A stretch of DNA of 64,000 nucleotides from Balanoglossus misakiensis. Taxonomy: Eukaryota > Hemichordata. This document shows, piece by piece, positions 48,366-61,156 of this stretch; within the stretch, counting starts at the first letter, position 1; every line of letters starts with the position of its first letter. A program made the position numbers and the translations under genes. Under the pieces are notes generated by a model that saw nothing but the letters and a program-made list of their open reading frames with translations, was not told where the DNA came from and did not search any database. The stretch is from positions 6,944,001-7,008,000 of the forward strand of contig CM082592.2 of NCBI GenBank assembly GCA_040954595.2. The letters are read 5' to 3'.

Positions 48366-49337
48366 ATAATATAATTACTCGAATGGCAAGAACGTTTGCA
48401 ATGTTAGGGCAATACAAGCTGTTTCTAAGTGTTCACTTTACGTTAACAGAAAATAATTTACTTTTGAAACACCAATGGTACACATTACCAAGTTTTGTGA
48501 CATACACAAACAAGTACAGCTGTCACAAAATCTTTTCCAAGTGTCAGAAATTTATAGTTCGGCGTTGACTTTAACAACGATTGATCAAAACCTGACAATG
48601 TATAACTATTAACAAAACAAAACAAAACACAACAAAGGACTTTCTTTAAGTATATCTGGCCCAATCCGAGATAAGTAGAATTTCTCTGCACGTGTCAACT
48701 GAATAAATAAGGATTTAAGAACAATAACTTTAAAAGTATAATATGTAAATTTCAGATAAAAGTAGAGAGAACTTGTGAAACGACCGTCACGATAAATTTC
48801 TCTCAAATCTTGCACAAAATGGAGACACTGCTTAAAACATACAACAGCCAAGATTGATTCAGCATTCTTGATAAGTACCTCGCCCTTAATGCAATCACTG
48901 CAAATCACTCAGGTCCAATGAATAACGCACGCAGCCAATTTTTCTTACTCCACGACAACGAACGTCCCTCTTGGATCCGACCATCTTTCCAAAACAAACA
49001 TGTTTTCAAGGATCGGTTTAATAAAAAAAACGGGAAAGACTGTAGCATCTTCATAACATAGAGTGTGTCGGTGTAATGATAAAGTGCAATAAACTATATA
49101 CACTGCAGAATGTTATTTTAAATAATGAAAATATGTCAACCCAAATACTAGTAAGTTGTTCCCAATGTGTTCATCTTAAATTTCGGGTACTTTTCGATCT
49201 GGTCAAACAGTATAGGCAGTGTATGCTGTGATGCATACGAAAGCATGGCCTCACTATATGAATAGTCCACGGTACAATGCTGGGCCACACAAGTGCATCT
49301 ATAACAGTAACATGTCCACGTACACATCAGGTAATAC

Positions 49338-50305
49338 TTAGGCAGGGAACTTCATGGTGTGGGTGGGGAAATGGCCCGTCATGTGGACATTAACGTTCAT
49401 ACCCATGGTCGGGGTGTTTGTGTATGTCGCGGGCAAGAACTGGCTGGGAATAGACGTGGACGCGGACAGGGCGTTGCACGTCGGGTTGTTCACCTGCGGC
49501 GACAACGGCTGCACGTGTGGGGACTGTTGCGAGTGGACGTGCGACAGCGCCGACGTCGGGTGGTGGTGATGGTGGGAGTGGGGGTGGCTGTGCGGGTCGT
49601 TGCTGCTGTACATGGGCACGGGGAACACGCTGTTGGGTTTGTTGTTGCACGGCATGTACCCTCCCTGCGTCATGTGCGGCGGCTGGATGGCCATGCACTG
49701 CGGCTTGCTCGTCAACGTGTTGTCCACCGCGCACGACGCCCGGCCCAACAGGTTCGACCCCGGGCCCACCGACATCCCACACTGCGTCGAACCCTGCTGA
49801 GACGAGGCCATCGGGGGACCTTCGTTGACAGGGGCGTCGCCGGAACCCATGTAGGTGGACGTCAGCGGCTCGGAACGTTGCTGTTGCTGCGCATAATTTT
49901 GCACCTGCGTGGAGGATCGTCTGCTGCTGCAAGACGCCATGTTGTTCTCGGGGATCGGGTTTCCAAAATGGCGGCTCTTGTGCAGGGGATGGGTGATGGA
50001 CGTGCTCGACTTCACGATGCTGTTCGGACTGCAGGGGTCTTCCTCGTCCTTTGTGGTCGGGGACATCTGAGTTGCGAGGTGGGACAGTCGCCCTCCGCTG
50101 GGCTGTGGCTTGTCTTTGTTGATTGGGCTTGTGGTGGAGTTGGTGTGATCCCCTGCGTCGATTGTCAGGGATTGGCTGCTGGCGTCTGATGACGATGATG
50201 TGTTCAGGGAACTGTTCAGTTCTTTCTCTTCTTTCTTACCAGGGCTCGTCAAGAAAGTGGTGGAGTTCTCTCCAGTGGTACTACTGCTAACTTTCTTGTT
50301 AGAAT
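49338..50305 (-). CDS. Tbx6/16: T-box gene last coding exon
   Basis: 322 codons including stop TAA, acceptor CTGCAG|AT at 50306, phase 1. Low-complexity Ser/Thr/Asn, Q4 and His-rich (SHHHHHP) sequence ending in MKFPA. No homologous domain recognised; expected to be disordered. The opposite strand carries a long open frame that is only a shadow of this GC-rich exon. Confidence 0.87.
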
Positions 50306-53300
50306 CTGCAGTATGTAATTGGATACAAGAAAAAAAGCCATAAAAAGAATGTTTGAGACTTGTACATGCGTATTAGAGAAACTGGCTCCATCTTCCCATG
50401 CAGTCAGTGAATAACAACTTTGCATGTACTGTACTGTTTTAATATAGGTCCGGACCTCATATTCCATTGTCTACAATGGTGATTTCTGTGATAAAGAGCC
50501 GAGGGGGCTTTTCAAATGCTTAGAGGAGTGCAAAGAGATTGCAACGATGCTTGAAAGAGAACAATATCCCCGAAAAACTACACGAGTGAAGATGAAACTT
50601 GCTTTCGGTTTCGAGTAGAGTGATGTATGGTCGTGCAATTGATCAGATGCGCTGTTAGAAAAACTCAAAAATTTCAACGCGACAACGCAAGTCGATAACT
50701 TCGATCTATCTGTTCGGACGGACAGATGGCTAATCTCTTACGACAGAATAATTGTCCCTTGAACAAACCATTTCTCTACCACCAAGAACGCTGTAAAAAG
50801 CGCAAAGTCCCACATAAAATACCGGTCTGTCGGATACAATATAACCTTTTGAATTCAAGTTTCGTCAGTAGACGGATAGGACCATTTTCTCGCGGCCAGA
50901 AGGTCCGTTCGCAATCTTAAAATTCGGCGCCTGCCCGGTTTCCCTGGTTAAAGTTTTACACGGCGCTCAATATATTTCACCGGCGCGCGCGCTCGCTCGC
51001 TCGCTCAGCTGGTCGCCACCAACTGTGATGTAACCGCACGAAGCCTCGTCTCGACTCCTGCACCCTTGTGTCTCATAATGGATGCATTTTCTGGGTCGGA
51101 AAAGCGGGCTGGGACGATAGCATCTCAAACGATAAAAAGCCCGGGCATATTGTGTGTGAATATGGCAACGGGCAATGAATATAATAAACGGCGAAAAGAG
51201 TGAATTAACAGAAAAAAGAACCGGCCTCCCTCATGTAATATTTATATCGAGTTCATCTGTGTTCGTTTATCGGTGGTATAATGACTGTGCATGAATGTAC
51301 ATGTCGCTTCGTGGACGAATGATCACCATTCCCCCTGGACTTATCCGTATGAACCTCCTTTTCCGTACTACATTACGGAATTCTATTAAATTACACTTGA
51401 TGAAATGATCAATCTTAAGTCCGCGACCTTTAACCTTTCCATTTGTCAGGCAGTTCGCCTGCCCACTTTTTTGTGTGTGATCCGCATTTCAGAAGATTGG
51501 GAGCAGAAAGTTGGTTTCTGTACATGTACATCGGTTTTGTGTTGGCAAGTAGCATGATACTAGACAATTGTTCTTCCACGTGTTTTATGCGATTGGAAAA
51601 TCAGCGCTGTTTCCAATGTATATTGAAAAGAGAGCATCATTCAAGTACATGTACTTGAATTGTCTCCCGCAATTTGATTACACAGCCCCAATCAAATTCT
51701 ACTCTGTCGCTTGGTGGTTGAGGTCGGTCGCGCGCGCACTGACAGAAAGTCAAGTTGACGTGCACTGTCGAAAAACTGATTAGGCCCTACAGGTCCCGGG
51801 TCGCAATGATTTAAATCGTAAGCTTCCCGTCGTTTTTTCCCGCAAAAAAACGGAGCACTTTGCGATTTAGCCTGTTCGATTAGGTTAAGTAATATCACTC
51901 GGTAATCATGGACCATCAAACGTATACAGGCACTGAAAGAAAATAGACATTTTGAAGCCAACGGGGCCTTTAAAGTAATGGCTTGCGTTTCATTGTCAGT
52001 GACTCCAACGCCGATCTCTGCATTTCTGTCCCTCAACTTATGATTAGTTTTAGTCGCCATTGTTGAAACAACAGATCGCAAGTCCGGATTATCCGGGCAT
52101 ATCTCTAGCAGTAAGTAGTAGCTGAGTGGTCGGTGCAACTCAGCTGACAAAGAAAATTAAAACAGTGAACATTTTAAGAGCACCGACTTTCGGGTATATT
52201 CACCCCGGCAGCTGATCTAGATTACGTCTAAATCGGATTCGGACTTTGTTTTCAGATCCTCGCTCCGGGACAGCCATTTTAAGCTCCCTCGCTCGATGGA
52301 CAGATCACGACGAGGTAGCATATCCGTAATTTGTGTCCCGGGGCGAGTCTGCAAAGCTTTATTTCTCCAACACAGTGATGGAATTATTCTTCGATAAAAC
52401 TCAGTAGCCAGGTTCATGTTACAAAACATGGACCTTTGCAGTTTTTGTCCGGCGACCTTCTTAATTTTTGAAGGTTGTTTTGATGAGGGATTGAGACAAA
52501 AAAGAAAGCATATCCAAGGATTTACTCTTCAGCGCAACTTGGCTGCCGGATCCGAGTTTAATGAACATGTACTTGGGAAAATATGCCTTGAACCCCAGTA
52601 AGTTTTTGAAGGTTGGCGTGACATGAACTGAAACAGGCGCGATGTCTCAGAGCGGATGTCGACAACTCAACTAAATGGAAGTGACAAAAAACAACGAACA
52701 AATTCAAAATTTGCTGACCGAAATTAAGACAATGGGGCAAAACACGAACGGCCACACTGTAGTGAAACTCGGAGAGTTATTTTTAAGATGAAGCGTTTGC
52801 AAAGGGGACGCACATTGGAACTATTATAAGTCTATTTGATTCATGTTAAGAAATTAGTGATCGGGTTTAGGCACGACACACTTTCTTGAAATGTGGGAAT
52901 CCCTAGATTATGTGGTTATGGAAGGAAGACGAATTTTGCCCCCCCCCCCCCCCAATTGTCTGCTTCAAGCATAGGGAGTACATATCGGTACAGGTGGCTT
53001 CTTACTTCTGTTGGCCCACCTGTTATTACATGTAGTTGATATGCAAATTCTTTGAACATGTCAATTGAAATTTAGTAAGCGACTTTTTGTTTGCACTGAG
53101 ATACATGCCTGTCATCCGTCGTGTTGAATTGAACGAAACCGAACCTTATTTTTAGCGTAAAAATGCACTTACCAGGGTTTTCGTGATCAAATGTCTCCAG
53201 ACAACCACTCGGTCGCTTTATCCCACGGTCTAGCCTGCAAATGGGAGAGAGGAGGGAAATTAGGAAGATGGGCAGACGGCAACTACAGACAATGACTAGA

Positions 53301-56300
53301 CATCTCACGCGAGCCACCAAACTCCCATCATGCATGTGTTAACTTTGCTTCGGAAGGGAAAATGGACTTTATTGCTTGTTTTTGCCCAAAATTTTGTGTT
53401 CTACTCTGTTTCAGCGCGAGTTTTGCATTCGAGGGACACGATGTCGTGTAATTTAGGGTACATGTCGGACAGTATACGGAGAAATGGCATTCGGCTACAG
53501 GTCCGCGACAACGTCCAGCAAAAGGGGGCAGTCCCTAGGTAGCTGTATCGCTTCTAATTCGTCCCAAATAGTTTGACGAAAGGAGTGTTTGTAAAGACGT
53601 TTAGCCCCGGGATATTGAACGGAAGACAGCAACTGACACGCGAGCCCCCAATAAAACTTTATGACTCGACCGCCCAAATTGACAATTAGTTATTTTTGAT
53701 TCTGAATAATGACCATTTAAATTATTTAACCGGGTTTCTGGGATTCCTCTCGTTTTTATTGCTAATTGAAGACAGGGAAATTGAACGAGAGACACACACA
53801 ATAGGCTGAATAAAACTAGCATATAATAGAGAACTATGTTTACTGAAAATCCTTACAAATGGAATAGAAATGAGAACCGCCCCGAACACATCAGAGACCA
53901 TAGTGGAAATGTAAACAGATCACATGGGAGACGACATTTATCTTCGGCGAGATAGTATCTGACATAATTCCAATCTACTTCTCGATTAATTGTACGCGGA
54001 AATAAACCTCTTTCCAATTTGGTCTAGGATGACTTTTAGAGAGCACGGCATTGCCTGTTATAAATGCTAAATTAGCGTAGCTGTCGAAACTATACAAAGG
54101 AAACACAATGTGATAAAGTAGGGTTGGTATCAAGAGACCCTGAAAAGACTACTCGTCACATTATTAAACTGTTTTCTCCGACTGGTAATTTCCCGCGGAA
54201 ATTGGCCGGTCGAAATTTACAAATTCTTTGTCAATTTTATGCAATGTTCGTGCCAATGTTGACCGAATCTGGTATTCGTCATCATTTAAAACCTTGCTTC
54301 GAGTAAACAACATTATACCGGGGTTTTATTTCAAAGAAAACGTGTGATGAAAGTCGCCCATGAACAACCTACACCCGTCATCACTGATCGGTCGAACCAG
54401 CGTCAAAATATATACGCAGTAAAACATATAAAAGTTAATCTCCAAGCAAAATGACAGCTTGTATCTTGCAGTCGACAAATCCCCGGATTTGGTTAATTTA
54501 ATCAAAAGTCGCTTGAGCAAAATGGCGGTAAGCTCGTCATACGTCAGGGTAATCCAGCCAGGTCCCCGCTGACAGGTTTTGCATTTGACGTGACAAGCCT
54601 ATATTCGGATAGAGTTTCATTCGTGGCTGTGTGCGTGTGCGTGCCTCTGCCGGTCTCCGCTCTCTTGAAAGCGAACTATGAACCTAATTGAAAATGGCGA
54701 GAGTACGCGTAACAACAAATTTAGCGAAACAGACTGTTACTGTTTATCTTACAAATTATGCCCTAATTTCCAAAAAAATTACCGTTAATCTAATTTCACT
54801 AGCGGCACATTGTAGTGGTAGTTGGTGTTTACATGTCAAATTAAACCTGAAACGACCACACGAACGTTACAGACTAACGTACGCAAAATTCCCCGCCGCT
54901 CGTAATGTTATTAAACGGACACGGCTTTCAATAAATCCGAAAATTATATTCTAAAACCTGCCCAAATTTAAGACCTCAAATGACGAGAACTTGTTTGTGT
55001 CGCAGATATAGCATTACTTTGTCTACTGGGAACGCGGATTGATCTGTTGACAATCAAGTCTGCACAGACAGATAAGAAAGAAGTGCCCCCTTTCACTCAC
55101 TGAACTACCTTGCCATCAAAAAGTTCCAAGATTCACAACTTTGTCTATTAGAGTGCGACAGAGAATTGATAAAGAGCCCCTTTCCAGCCACGTCAAATGA
55201 ACGCCGTCACTTAGTGCTAAAATTGAATCAGCGTAAACCGGGCACCTCCGAGGCGCTAGCACATGCAGCCAGTTGATCAGAGGAATTACCGATAATTTTC
55301 ACCTCGGTTTTCGCCGTGCCTCGAAACGCGCCAGCGGTTGCAATTTGCAACGGCTCGCGTTCTGTTTCCTCCTCCGCGAGACCGAGTCCGTGATTTGATT
55401 TGGTAAGCATCAAATGTTCATCAATTTTCCCCGAGAAAATGAGAATTGATGCAAACCGAGGGAAGATGGCATGACACAAATTCGTCAATTGTTAGAAAAG
55501 GTGCCAACTCTGGCATCGTCGAAATAGAGTTGTCTCCTTACCGATGTCTCGTCCAATTATCGCGAGAGTCTAGCAGCAATCCAAAGGACATTAAAACTCA
55601 TCAAATCCGTCAAGTATTTATCACTTGCTCCCACAACCAACTTTGCCTGATTCAACATTTCTCCTTCAGCCCCACTTTTCACTCTCGAAATTAATTTTGG
55701 CCGAAATTTTCACAAGCGAATTTACGAACTGTTAAATATTTTCGCGAACACAATTCTGAACTTCCAAATTCGAGAAAATATTTCTTTAAGACGATGAAAA
55801 CCGATAAAATTTTCTCATGTATACTGTTCGTTTGACTGATCTCACCGTGAAATGCTTTATCACCCATCTCCGACAGAACCACTTCAAGTCCGATTTTCAG
55901 CGATAAAGGAAGAAGATCGATTGGTCCCGCCCGCGCTTAGGGGAAAGGGGGGGGGGGTGCTAGTTTACAATGCCATGTCCCTTACTTTTTTTCTGGATTT
56001 GCACGACAACGAGCCACAATAAAATACAATAGCATACTCTCATTTTTTTTAACTTTGTAAAATATACATACCTGCGGGATAGTCCATTGTCTCGGAATCC
56101 CTTCGCAAAGGGGTTATTATCAATCTTGAGCTGTGTTATCTGAATGAAAAGGAAAAAGATATATAAACTATCACAGGATGTTAGAATTTTTTTTCATTTC
56201 TCTTTCAAAAATGAAAAAAGGCAACTGTGGTAATTGAATGTAAATCATACAGCAATGTAAAAATTTAATTTATTCGGTATTTTCCTAAAAGATTACTTGT

Positions 56301-59300
56301 TTCGCGCTGAACAGCAGTTTCCTTGCTTTTTATTTTATTTTAACCAGGTGTACGCACCTAAGTATCTCCGTCAACAAAATAGCCTGAATTCAGTTACTGC
56401 AGATCCGATGTCAATCAGTAATTGGCCGCGCGTGATTGGACGTTGTTACGGAAACCAACGCGACCTTTTGGGCGGTTTTGCGCACGGCAAACGATTCAGC
56501 GCGACTCCGTACACTCCGAAAGTGACGTATGAAAATTTTCGGCGGAATACGAAAATAAATGGCGATTGGAAAAACAGAAATGAAACAATTGAAAGATTTT
56601 CGTAAAACCTTTTTGTTTGTACATGTACGTGACTTGAAATGGGCGCCATGTCGGATATTGGGATTTTAGTTTGCCTTGGGGCCGAAACGTCAGAGGAGCA
56701 CTTTGGGATAGGCCTCTGTTGGCTGTACCTCTCCAATACGATACACACGTACGTATACGCCGCCTAGGTGGACATAAGATAACCATATGCCAGAAAGATT
56801 CATATTTCTCGATGAGACCCTCCAGGGAAACAGAACGGTTAAAGAGAACGTACACGACATGCGTATAGTGCGGACGTTCTCCGCGATGATGTTACCCGAG
56901 TCGTGTTTCACCGTTCCCCTGTCTGGTGCGCGCGGTCCTCGACTTATCTATGGTTACATTCCGAGATTAACATTGTTTCTTCAAATCCTCTTCGTATAAT
57001 ATACTTTTGGACATTGCCAGCGCGCGCTCGGGTTCTTGTAAGTCTAAATCTGACGCGACGACGCTTTCTTGAAGAAAAGCGCGTCTCCACCCAGCGGAAG
57101 CAACTCCACACAAAGTATTCTTTACAGGTTAAAAACGTGTCGCAATTACAAGAAACCCGTAATTATGGCGTCTCAGTGTACAGGTTATTTTCCAGAATTA
57201 CTATCGTAGAATTCTGTCATTGTTTGTATTTCAATAAACAGGATAAAACGGATAAAGAGGAAAACACTTTACGGAGAAGGGGGGGGGGGGGGGAAGCCGT
57301 GCGAACTTACACTGGAAGATGCAAGAAGACATCCCACATGATCGGCGATTGCGCGCACTGGCGTCGACGGCGTTTCAAGGCTCGTTGAAGGAAAAGCATG
57401 AGAAATATCATGGAATTTCTGTGTTGAAATAAGCGAAAAAAACTCTTGGCGGGAAAAGCAGTTGCCGCGGCGTGCGTCATGAAACAGAACGCAGCCTCTG
57501 GGTGTACTTAGCTCGGCCCATTAACGATGGAAAGGGGGGCATTCAGCGTATTGTCGAGGAACTAGTCTGCAATTAACAAGCCAAACTCTCCACTCAATAA
57601 AGCTGATAAAAAACAGCCCGCGCCCCTTTCTTCGGCCTAATTCAAAGACAATGGCGTCTGGCGGGTCAACGTCGCACGGCAAACACTGGCGACATGCCTC
57701 TACTTTGCGCCCCGATTAACCGTCCCTGTGATGTTCGGCTGAAAACACGGCCTAAGCGAGTTGGAGGCGCAGAGTCTGACACCCCCAGCACACCTCATAA
57801 ATATTACAATGCTATTGTTGTTGTTTGGGGCGTTCGACTGGCGAGTGAAAGTTGACAAACAATGATGGCTCTTCCTCTCATAATATCGTTGCAGTCGAGT
57901 TTTTTTGTCTGCTCCCCGCGTCAAATTAACATGCAGGCGTTAAACTTCACGTCCAGTTCAAAGACAATGTATTTTGCGCTGTGGAAAACAGCTTGCAAAG
58001 CCGTCACTTGGAGCGGACTTGTCGCAAAGAGTGCAGTTTGACTTTACGACAATTAACTGAGCTGATCATGATTACTAAAAAAACTCGAATCTTCCTCAAG
58101 TTGGTTAAAAGTCCAAATCTCAACATTAATTTTTATCCTTACATCTTTACTCATATCTTAGGTCTGTTATTGGTTTTGCCACTAAACCCATCATCTCAAA
58201 TATCCCATGCGTTACGATATACAATATCAATCAAAGTCGTCGTTACACAATTGCAGTGCACTAACATTAACCCGTTCCATTCACAGAAATCAGCACCGCC
58301 TTCAAAATTTATAACAAATAACAAGACTCGAGAATTGGGACCCAAATCACACACTTTGCCAACCCATACTGCATTGATCATGTCTTGTCCAAACGAAAAC
58401 AGACTACACATGCCCATCTGTCTAAATCCACCATGTAATTCAAAGTACATTCAATAATTCATACACCAATCAGTCGTAAGCATATTGTTTATTTTTCATA
58501 CATGTATATATCAAATTTCCCTCTATTCATGAATTTATACGCTGATCCATCAAATAATGTCATTAGAACCATTTATTTTTTATTTTTTCAATTCACCAGG
58601 CATTGATTTAGGCCTATTCACAGACTTCGCCTCCCATCCACTAGCATCAATCCTGTGCGCCACATGTTTCGGATTCACTCAGACGGACATTCATTTATTC
58701 ACACGTTCACCCATTCCCTTCATCTAAACAGTCGTTTCGCCGTCGTTCACGGCACATTCGTTCAACCTGTCGCTCAAGTCCGTCAACATTCGTCGCCGTG
58801 ACATGCGACGACTTTGCCGAATCCACCTATCATATATATAGCACTGGTTTGTTGGTTTGTGTTGCGAATATTCCAATCCCTCGGCGTCTAATCCGTAAAT
58901 GTTCCGCGCTGAATGATGTTTCAAATTGACGGCATACCCTTCGTAATAAGTGGACGGCAAAATTATATTGCCGTATGAGAAAGTAATTGTCTTCAAACAT
59001 TTTTAAACCGGGTGATGAAATAATAGCACTGCTCCGAGCCTCGCAGCCAGCGTCTTACTTATTGATGACGCTGGCGGCGACGCAGTCGTCAGTTCCGCAA
59101 CGCAACTTGTTGCTCATTACTTATTCATGACGACGCCCGGACTCGACGACGAAGCCGAAAAAAACGGTTGGACAACTTCTACTTTGCGGAAACGGAGCTA
59201 GGTATGTGTCTGCTGTCCTTGCGCGCGCGTCGACGCCGTAAAGTGGAACGGGAATCGCTGCCGGGCGCATTTTACTTTTTAGCGAGTGAAAGCATATAGC

Positions 59301-59760
59301 GGGCACGCGAAAAGATCACGTGCAATAGTCCCTTTTGCTTACGTCACGAAAAAGAGTCAACTGTGCCTTAGCGCAAAAATGGTTGTAAATCGGGCTGTAT
59401 AAAGATATTAACGTTTGTTGTGTTCGTCTGAATATTTGTAACTGACGATAATATTCTAAACAGTATAATTTGGTGCACCTCTCTGTATGTATGTACTTTT
59501 GTGCAGATAGCAGTGAAAATGTATGTGCTTAGAATCGGTAACCGAGAAAGAAGACATCCATCCCCAGAATCTTTGCTGATCTCCTTTTCGTCAGGTGACG
59601 TCACGATTCTTACCTTTTCATTCTGATAGGCGGTGACTGCGATGAACTGTGTTTCTTGAAAGGCGTACGTGCTGAAAGAATTCCACCGGAGACTGAAAAC
59701 GTCGTTCGCCTGCACGATGTGAAAACGAGGCTGGTACTTGTGCATGGAGTTGAGAACGAT
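49338..59760 (-). CDS. Tbx6/16: T-box transcription factor, Tbx6/16 (VegT) type, C-terminal four exons (partial)
   Basis: Four exons (59760-59614, 56139-56072, 53234-53173, 50305-49338) join in phase to give 414 residues and a stop. The first 70 or so are the C-terminal half of a T-box DNA-binding domain: [32 protein letters not shown], then [17 protein letters not shown]. The HIVQAND plus Trp spacing and YQNEKIT resemble VegT/Tbx16 (HIVQADD, YQNEKIT) more than Tbx2/3, Tbx4/5, Tbx1 or Brachyury, so I favour Tbx6/16; such factors pattern mesoderm in chordates. The introns before (I)VLNSMHK and after YQNEK match conserved T-box intron sites. The rest is a long Ser/Gln/Pro/His-rich region, likely transcription-regulatory. 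The N-terminal half of the T-box was not found up to 64000, so the gene probably continues beyond the window. Subfamily is less certain than T-box identity. Confidence 0.88.
50306..53172 (-). other. T-box gene intron (last)
   Basis: 2.9 kb intron. No internal gene seen. A run of about 16 C lies at 52939-52955, and a CG-rich (GCGC/GCTC)n stretch at about 50980-51006. Confidence 0.7.
53173..53234 (-). CDS. Tbx6/16: T-box gene exon just after the T-box
   Basis: 62 nt, acceptor TTGCAG|G and donor CCTG|GTAAGT. Codes [20 protein letters not shown]; the basic DRGIKR lies where VegT has HKRD. Phase fits both neighbours. Confidence 0.85.
53235..56071 (-). other. T-box gene intron
   Basis: 2.8 kb intron with no recognisable coding sequence; a poly-G run of about ten sits near 55947. 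Confidence 0.7.
56072..56139 (-). CDS. Tbx6/16: T-box gene exon, end of the T-box
   Basis: 68 nt, acceptor CATTCAG|ATA and donor CGCAG|GTATGT. Codes [20 protein letters not shown] and SR, the highly conserved last helix of the T-box. Confidence 0.95.
56140..59613 (-). other. T-box gene intron
   Basis: 3.5 kb intron. Two open frames of about 160 codons on the plus strand (56903-57388, 57981-58457) have no similarity and ordinary AT-rich or mixed composition. A poly-G run of about 13 lies near 57281, and a 9 bp-stem hairpin (GCCAGCGTC/GACGCTGGC) at 59046-59075. Confidence 0.65.
59614..59760 (-). CDS. Tbx6/16: T-box gene exon, middle of the T-box
   Basis: 147 nt, acceptor TTACACACAG|ATC and donor GAAAAG|GTAAGA, phase 0 at both ends. 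Codes 49 residues beginning [16 protein letters not shown] and ending AVTAYQNEK. Confidence 0.95.
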
Positions 59761-61032
59761 CTGTGTGTAAAAAGAAAGGATACGCGTTTTCAAGATGAGC
59801 GGGAAAAATGTGTCAAAATTTGAAAGAACGTATACCACCGTCACGTCACAACATTTGGTGGCGAATACACGTACATGAGGGATCGTTTGCGATATTTCCG
59901 AAAAAGTACGCATTTTGTCCACATTTAATCTTATACGGAGGTATACGCTGGTGGCCATATTTGGGGCACACCCCAAAAAATTATATAACTGCATGCTCAA
60001 AACACGTTTCGGGCATTATAAGATGGACAAACTAGACTGGCTTGAAATCTGGTGAGAAATGTATTTTAATAATAAGCGGCGAGAAGGGGGAAATTCTCAG
60101 ATGATACAAGTCTGATGTAACCTGGGGTTAAGACGATTTTGAGAGAGAAAAGGGGACAAGCGAGACAAAGCTTTGACAGACACAAAAAATAATAGTCTAC
60201 ATAGGATGTCGTCAGGGTGATTATAAGATTCGAGTATGTAAACGCCGACGGGCGAATGAGATGGCGGAGTTTGAGCGTGCTCATCCCGTCCCCGAGATTA
60301 AGTGAAACTAAATACGCACAAACGAACGCAGAAACTCATATCATATACCGGGCGTTGCTGACTAATACGGAGACGCCAATTGGTATGTTAGACGGCGACG
60401 ACGGTGTTTCAGAGATATAAGAGTTCTCGAAGAATATGTTTGGGGAGGCCGGAAGTTGAAAACTCACTGAAAGCAACACATTGTCGTGTACCCGAAGAAA
60501 GCGTACCTCATATGCATATGTCATGCGCGAACAATAAGTTTGTTTTTCATTGAATGAATACGTGTTTTTTTTTTTTATTTCTTTCTCTCTTTCCCCCCGA
60601 ATGGTGATTTGGCATCTCGGTTCGGATATTACATCAGAACAAAGGCCGCGGTGACGGACAGTGTCCATCATCACCTCGGCGCGTGATAAAGGAGACCGTT
60701 TGGATCGACAATCTCACGCGCCCGCGACAAAGGGAACGCAGACAACGGAAATGAAGTCGTGAATATTTCTCGGAGCATCCACGCAGATCGCGTCAAATTT
60801 AATCGAGTGACATATTTGGGGGGAGTTTCAGGAAGTTGGGTAATCGGTCTGAATTGAACGCGGAGAACGGGGCTGTGGAAGCACATCGGACGCTGACCGG
60901 ATGGAGGAGATGGCCACGGAAGACGCTGCCATGGAAACGGACGGTGAGGGGGAATATCTTGCATAAGTAGGCGAAAATTGAAATAAACTGAATATCTTAA
61001 TTATCCGCCGCGGTGAATAGGCTCACATTCAC

Positions 61033-61156
61033 CTCCAAGGACTTTGGCGTCTTTCACGATTGGCGTCTTTTTGAAAGAGAGGGTGACGTTCGTCTCGGAG
61101 AAAATGAGATACGTTTTCCCCTCTTCCAAACCGGACAGGAAAAGTGCTTTTTTTTC
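61033..61156 (-). other. Exon-like segment of unknown identity
   Basis: 124 nt with acceptor GCGCAG and donor GAG|GTGAAT, open throughout in one frame (41 codons plus one base) and closed in the others. It codes a segment containing SGLEEGKTYLIF. SGL...Y recalls the T-box strand VSGLxxxxxY, but the next conserved residues do not match, and the phase-1 donor does not fit the phase-0 acceptor at 59760 without an extra exon. It may be chance. Confidence 0.2.

Larger units (their letters stand above)
27475..49337. other. 22 kb gene-poor interval between PITPNM and Tbx6/16
   Basis: No recognisable coding gene on either strand. It must hold the upstream exon(s) and promoter of PITPNM near its left end and the 3' UTR of the T-box gene at its right end. 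Contents I can support are a MITE at 33168-33351, short dispersed repeats, a GA/CAGA microsatellite near 40721-40752, a 51 bp tandem repeat at 46087-46188 and a candidate paired binding site at 47374-47412. Gene-poor flanks are common around developmental regulators, so cis-regulatory content is plausible but not shown. Confidence 0.5.

Noticed and set aside
49359-50189. 276-codon Arg/His-rich plus-strand open frame
   Set aside because: Antisense of the last T-box exon; composition reflects the GC-rich low-complexity exon, with no domain.
56903-57388. 161-codon plus-strand open frame in a T-box intron
   Set aside because: No similarity, no splice sites, and includes a poly-G run coding glycines.
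57981-58457. 158-codon plus-strand open frame with a hydrophobic stretch
   Set aside because: AT-rich and with no recognisable family. One apparent membrane-like segment is not enough evidence, and it sits inside a T-box intron on the opposite strand.
49338-59760. Assignment of the T-box gene to Tbx2/3 or Brachyury
   Set aside because: [13 protein letters not shown] and [14 protein letters not shown] are shared with Tbx2/3, but HIVQAND, the Trp-containing spacer and YQNEKIT fit VegT/Tbx16 better. Brachyury has NSLHKYEPRIHIV and KYNPFAKAF instead.
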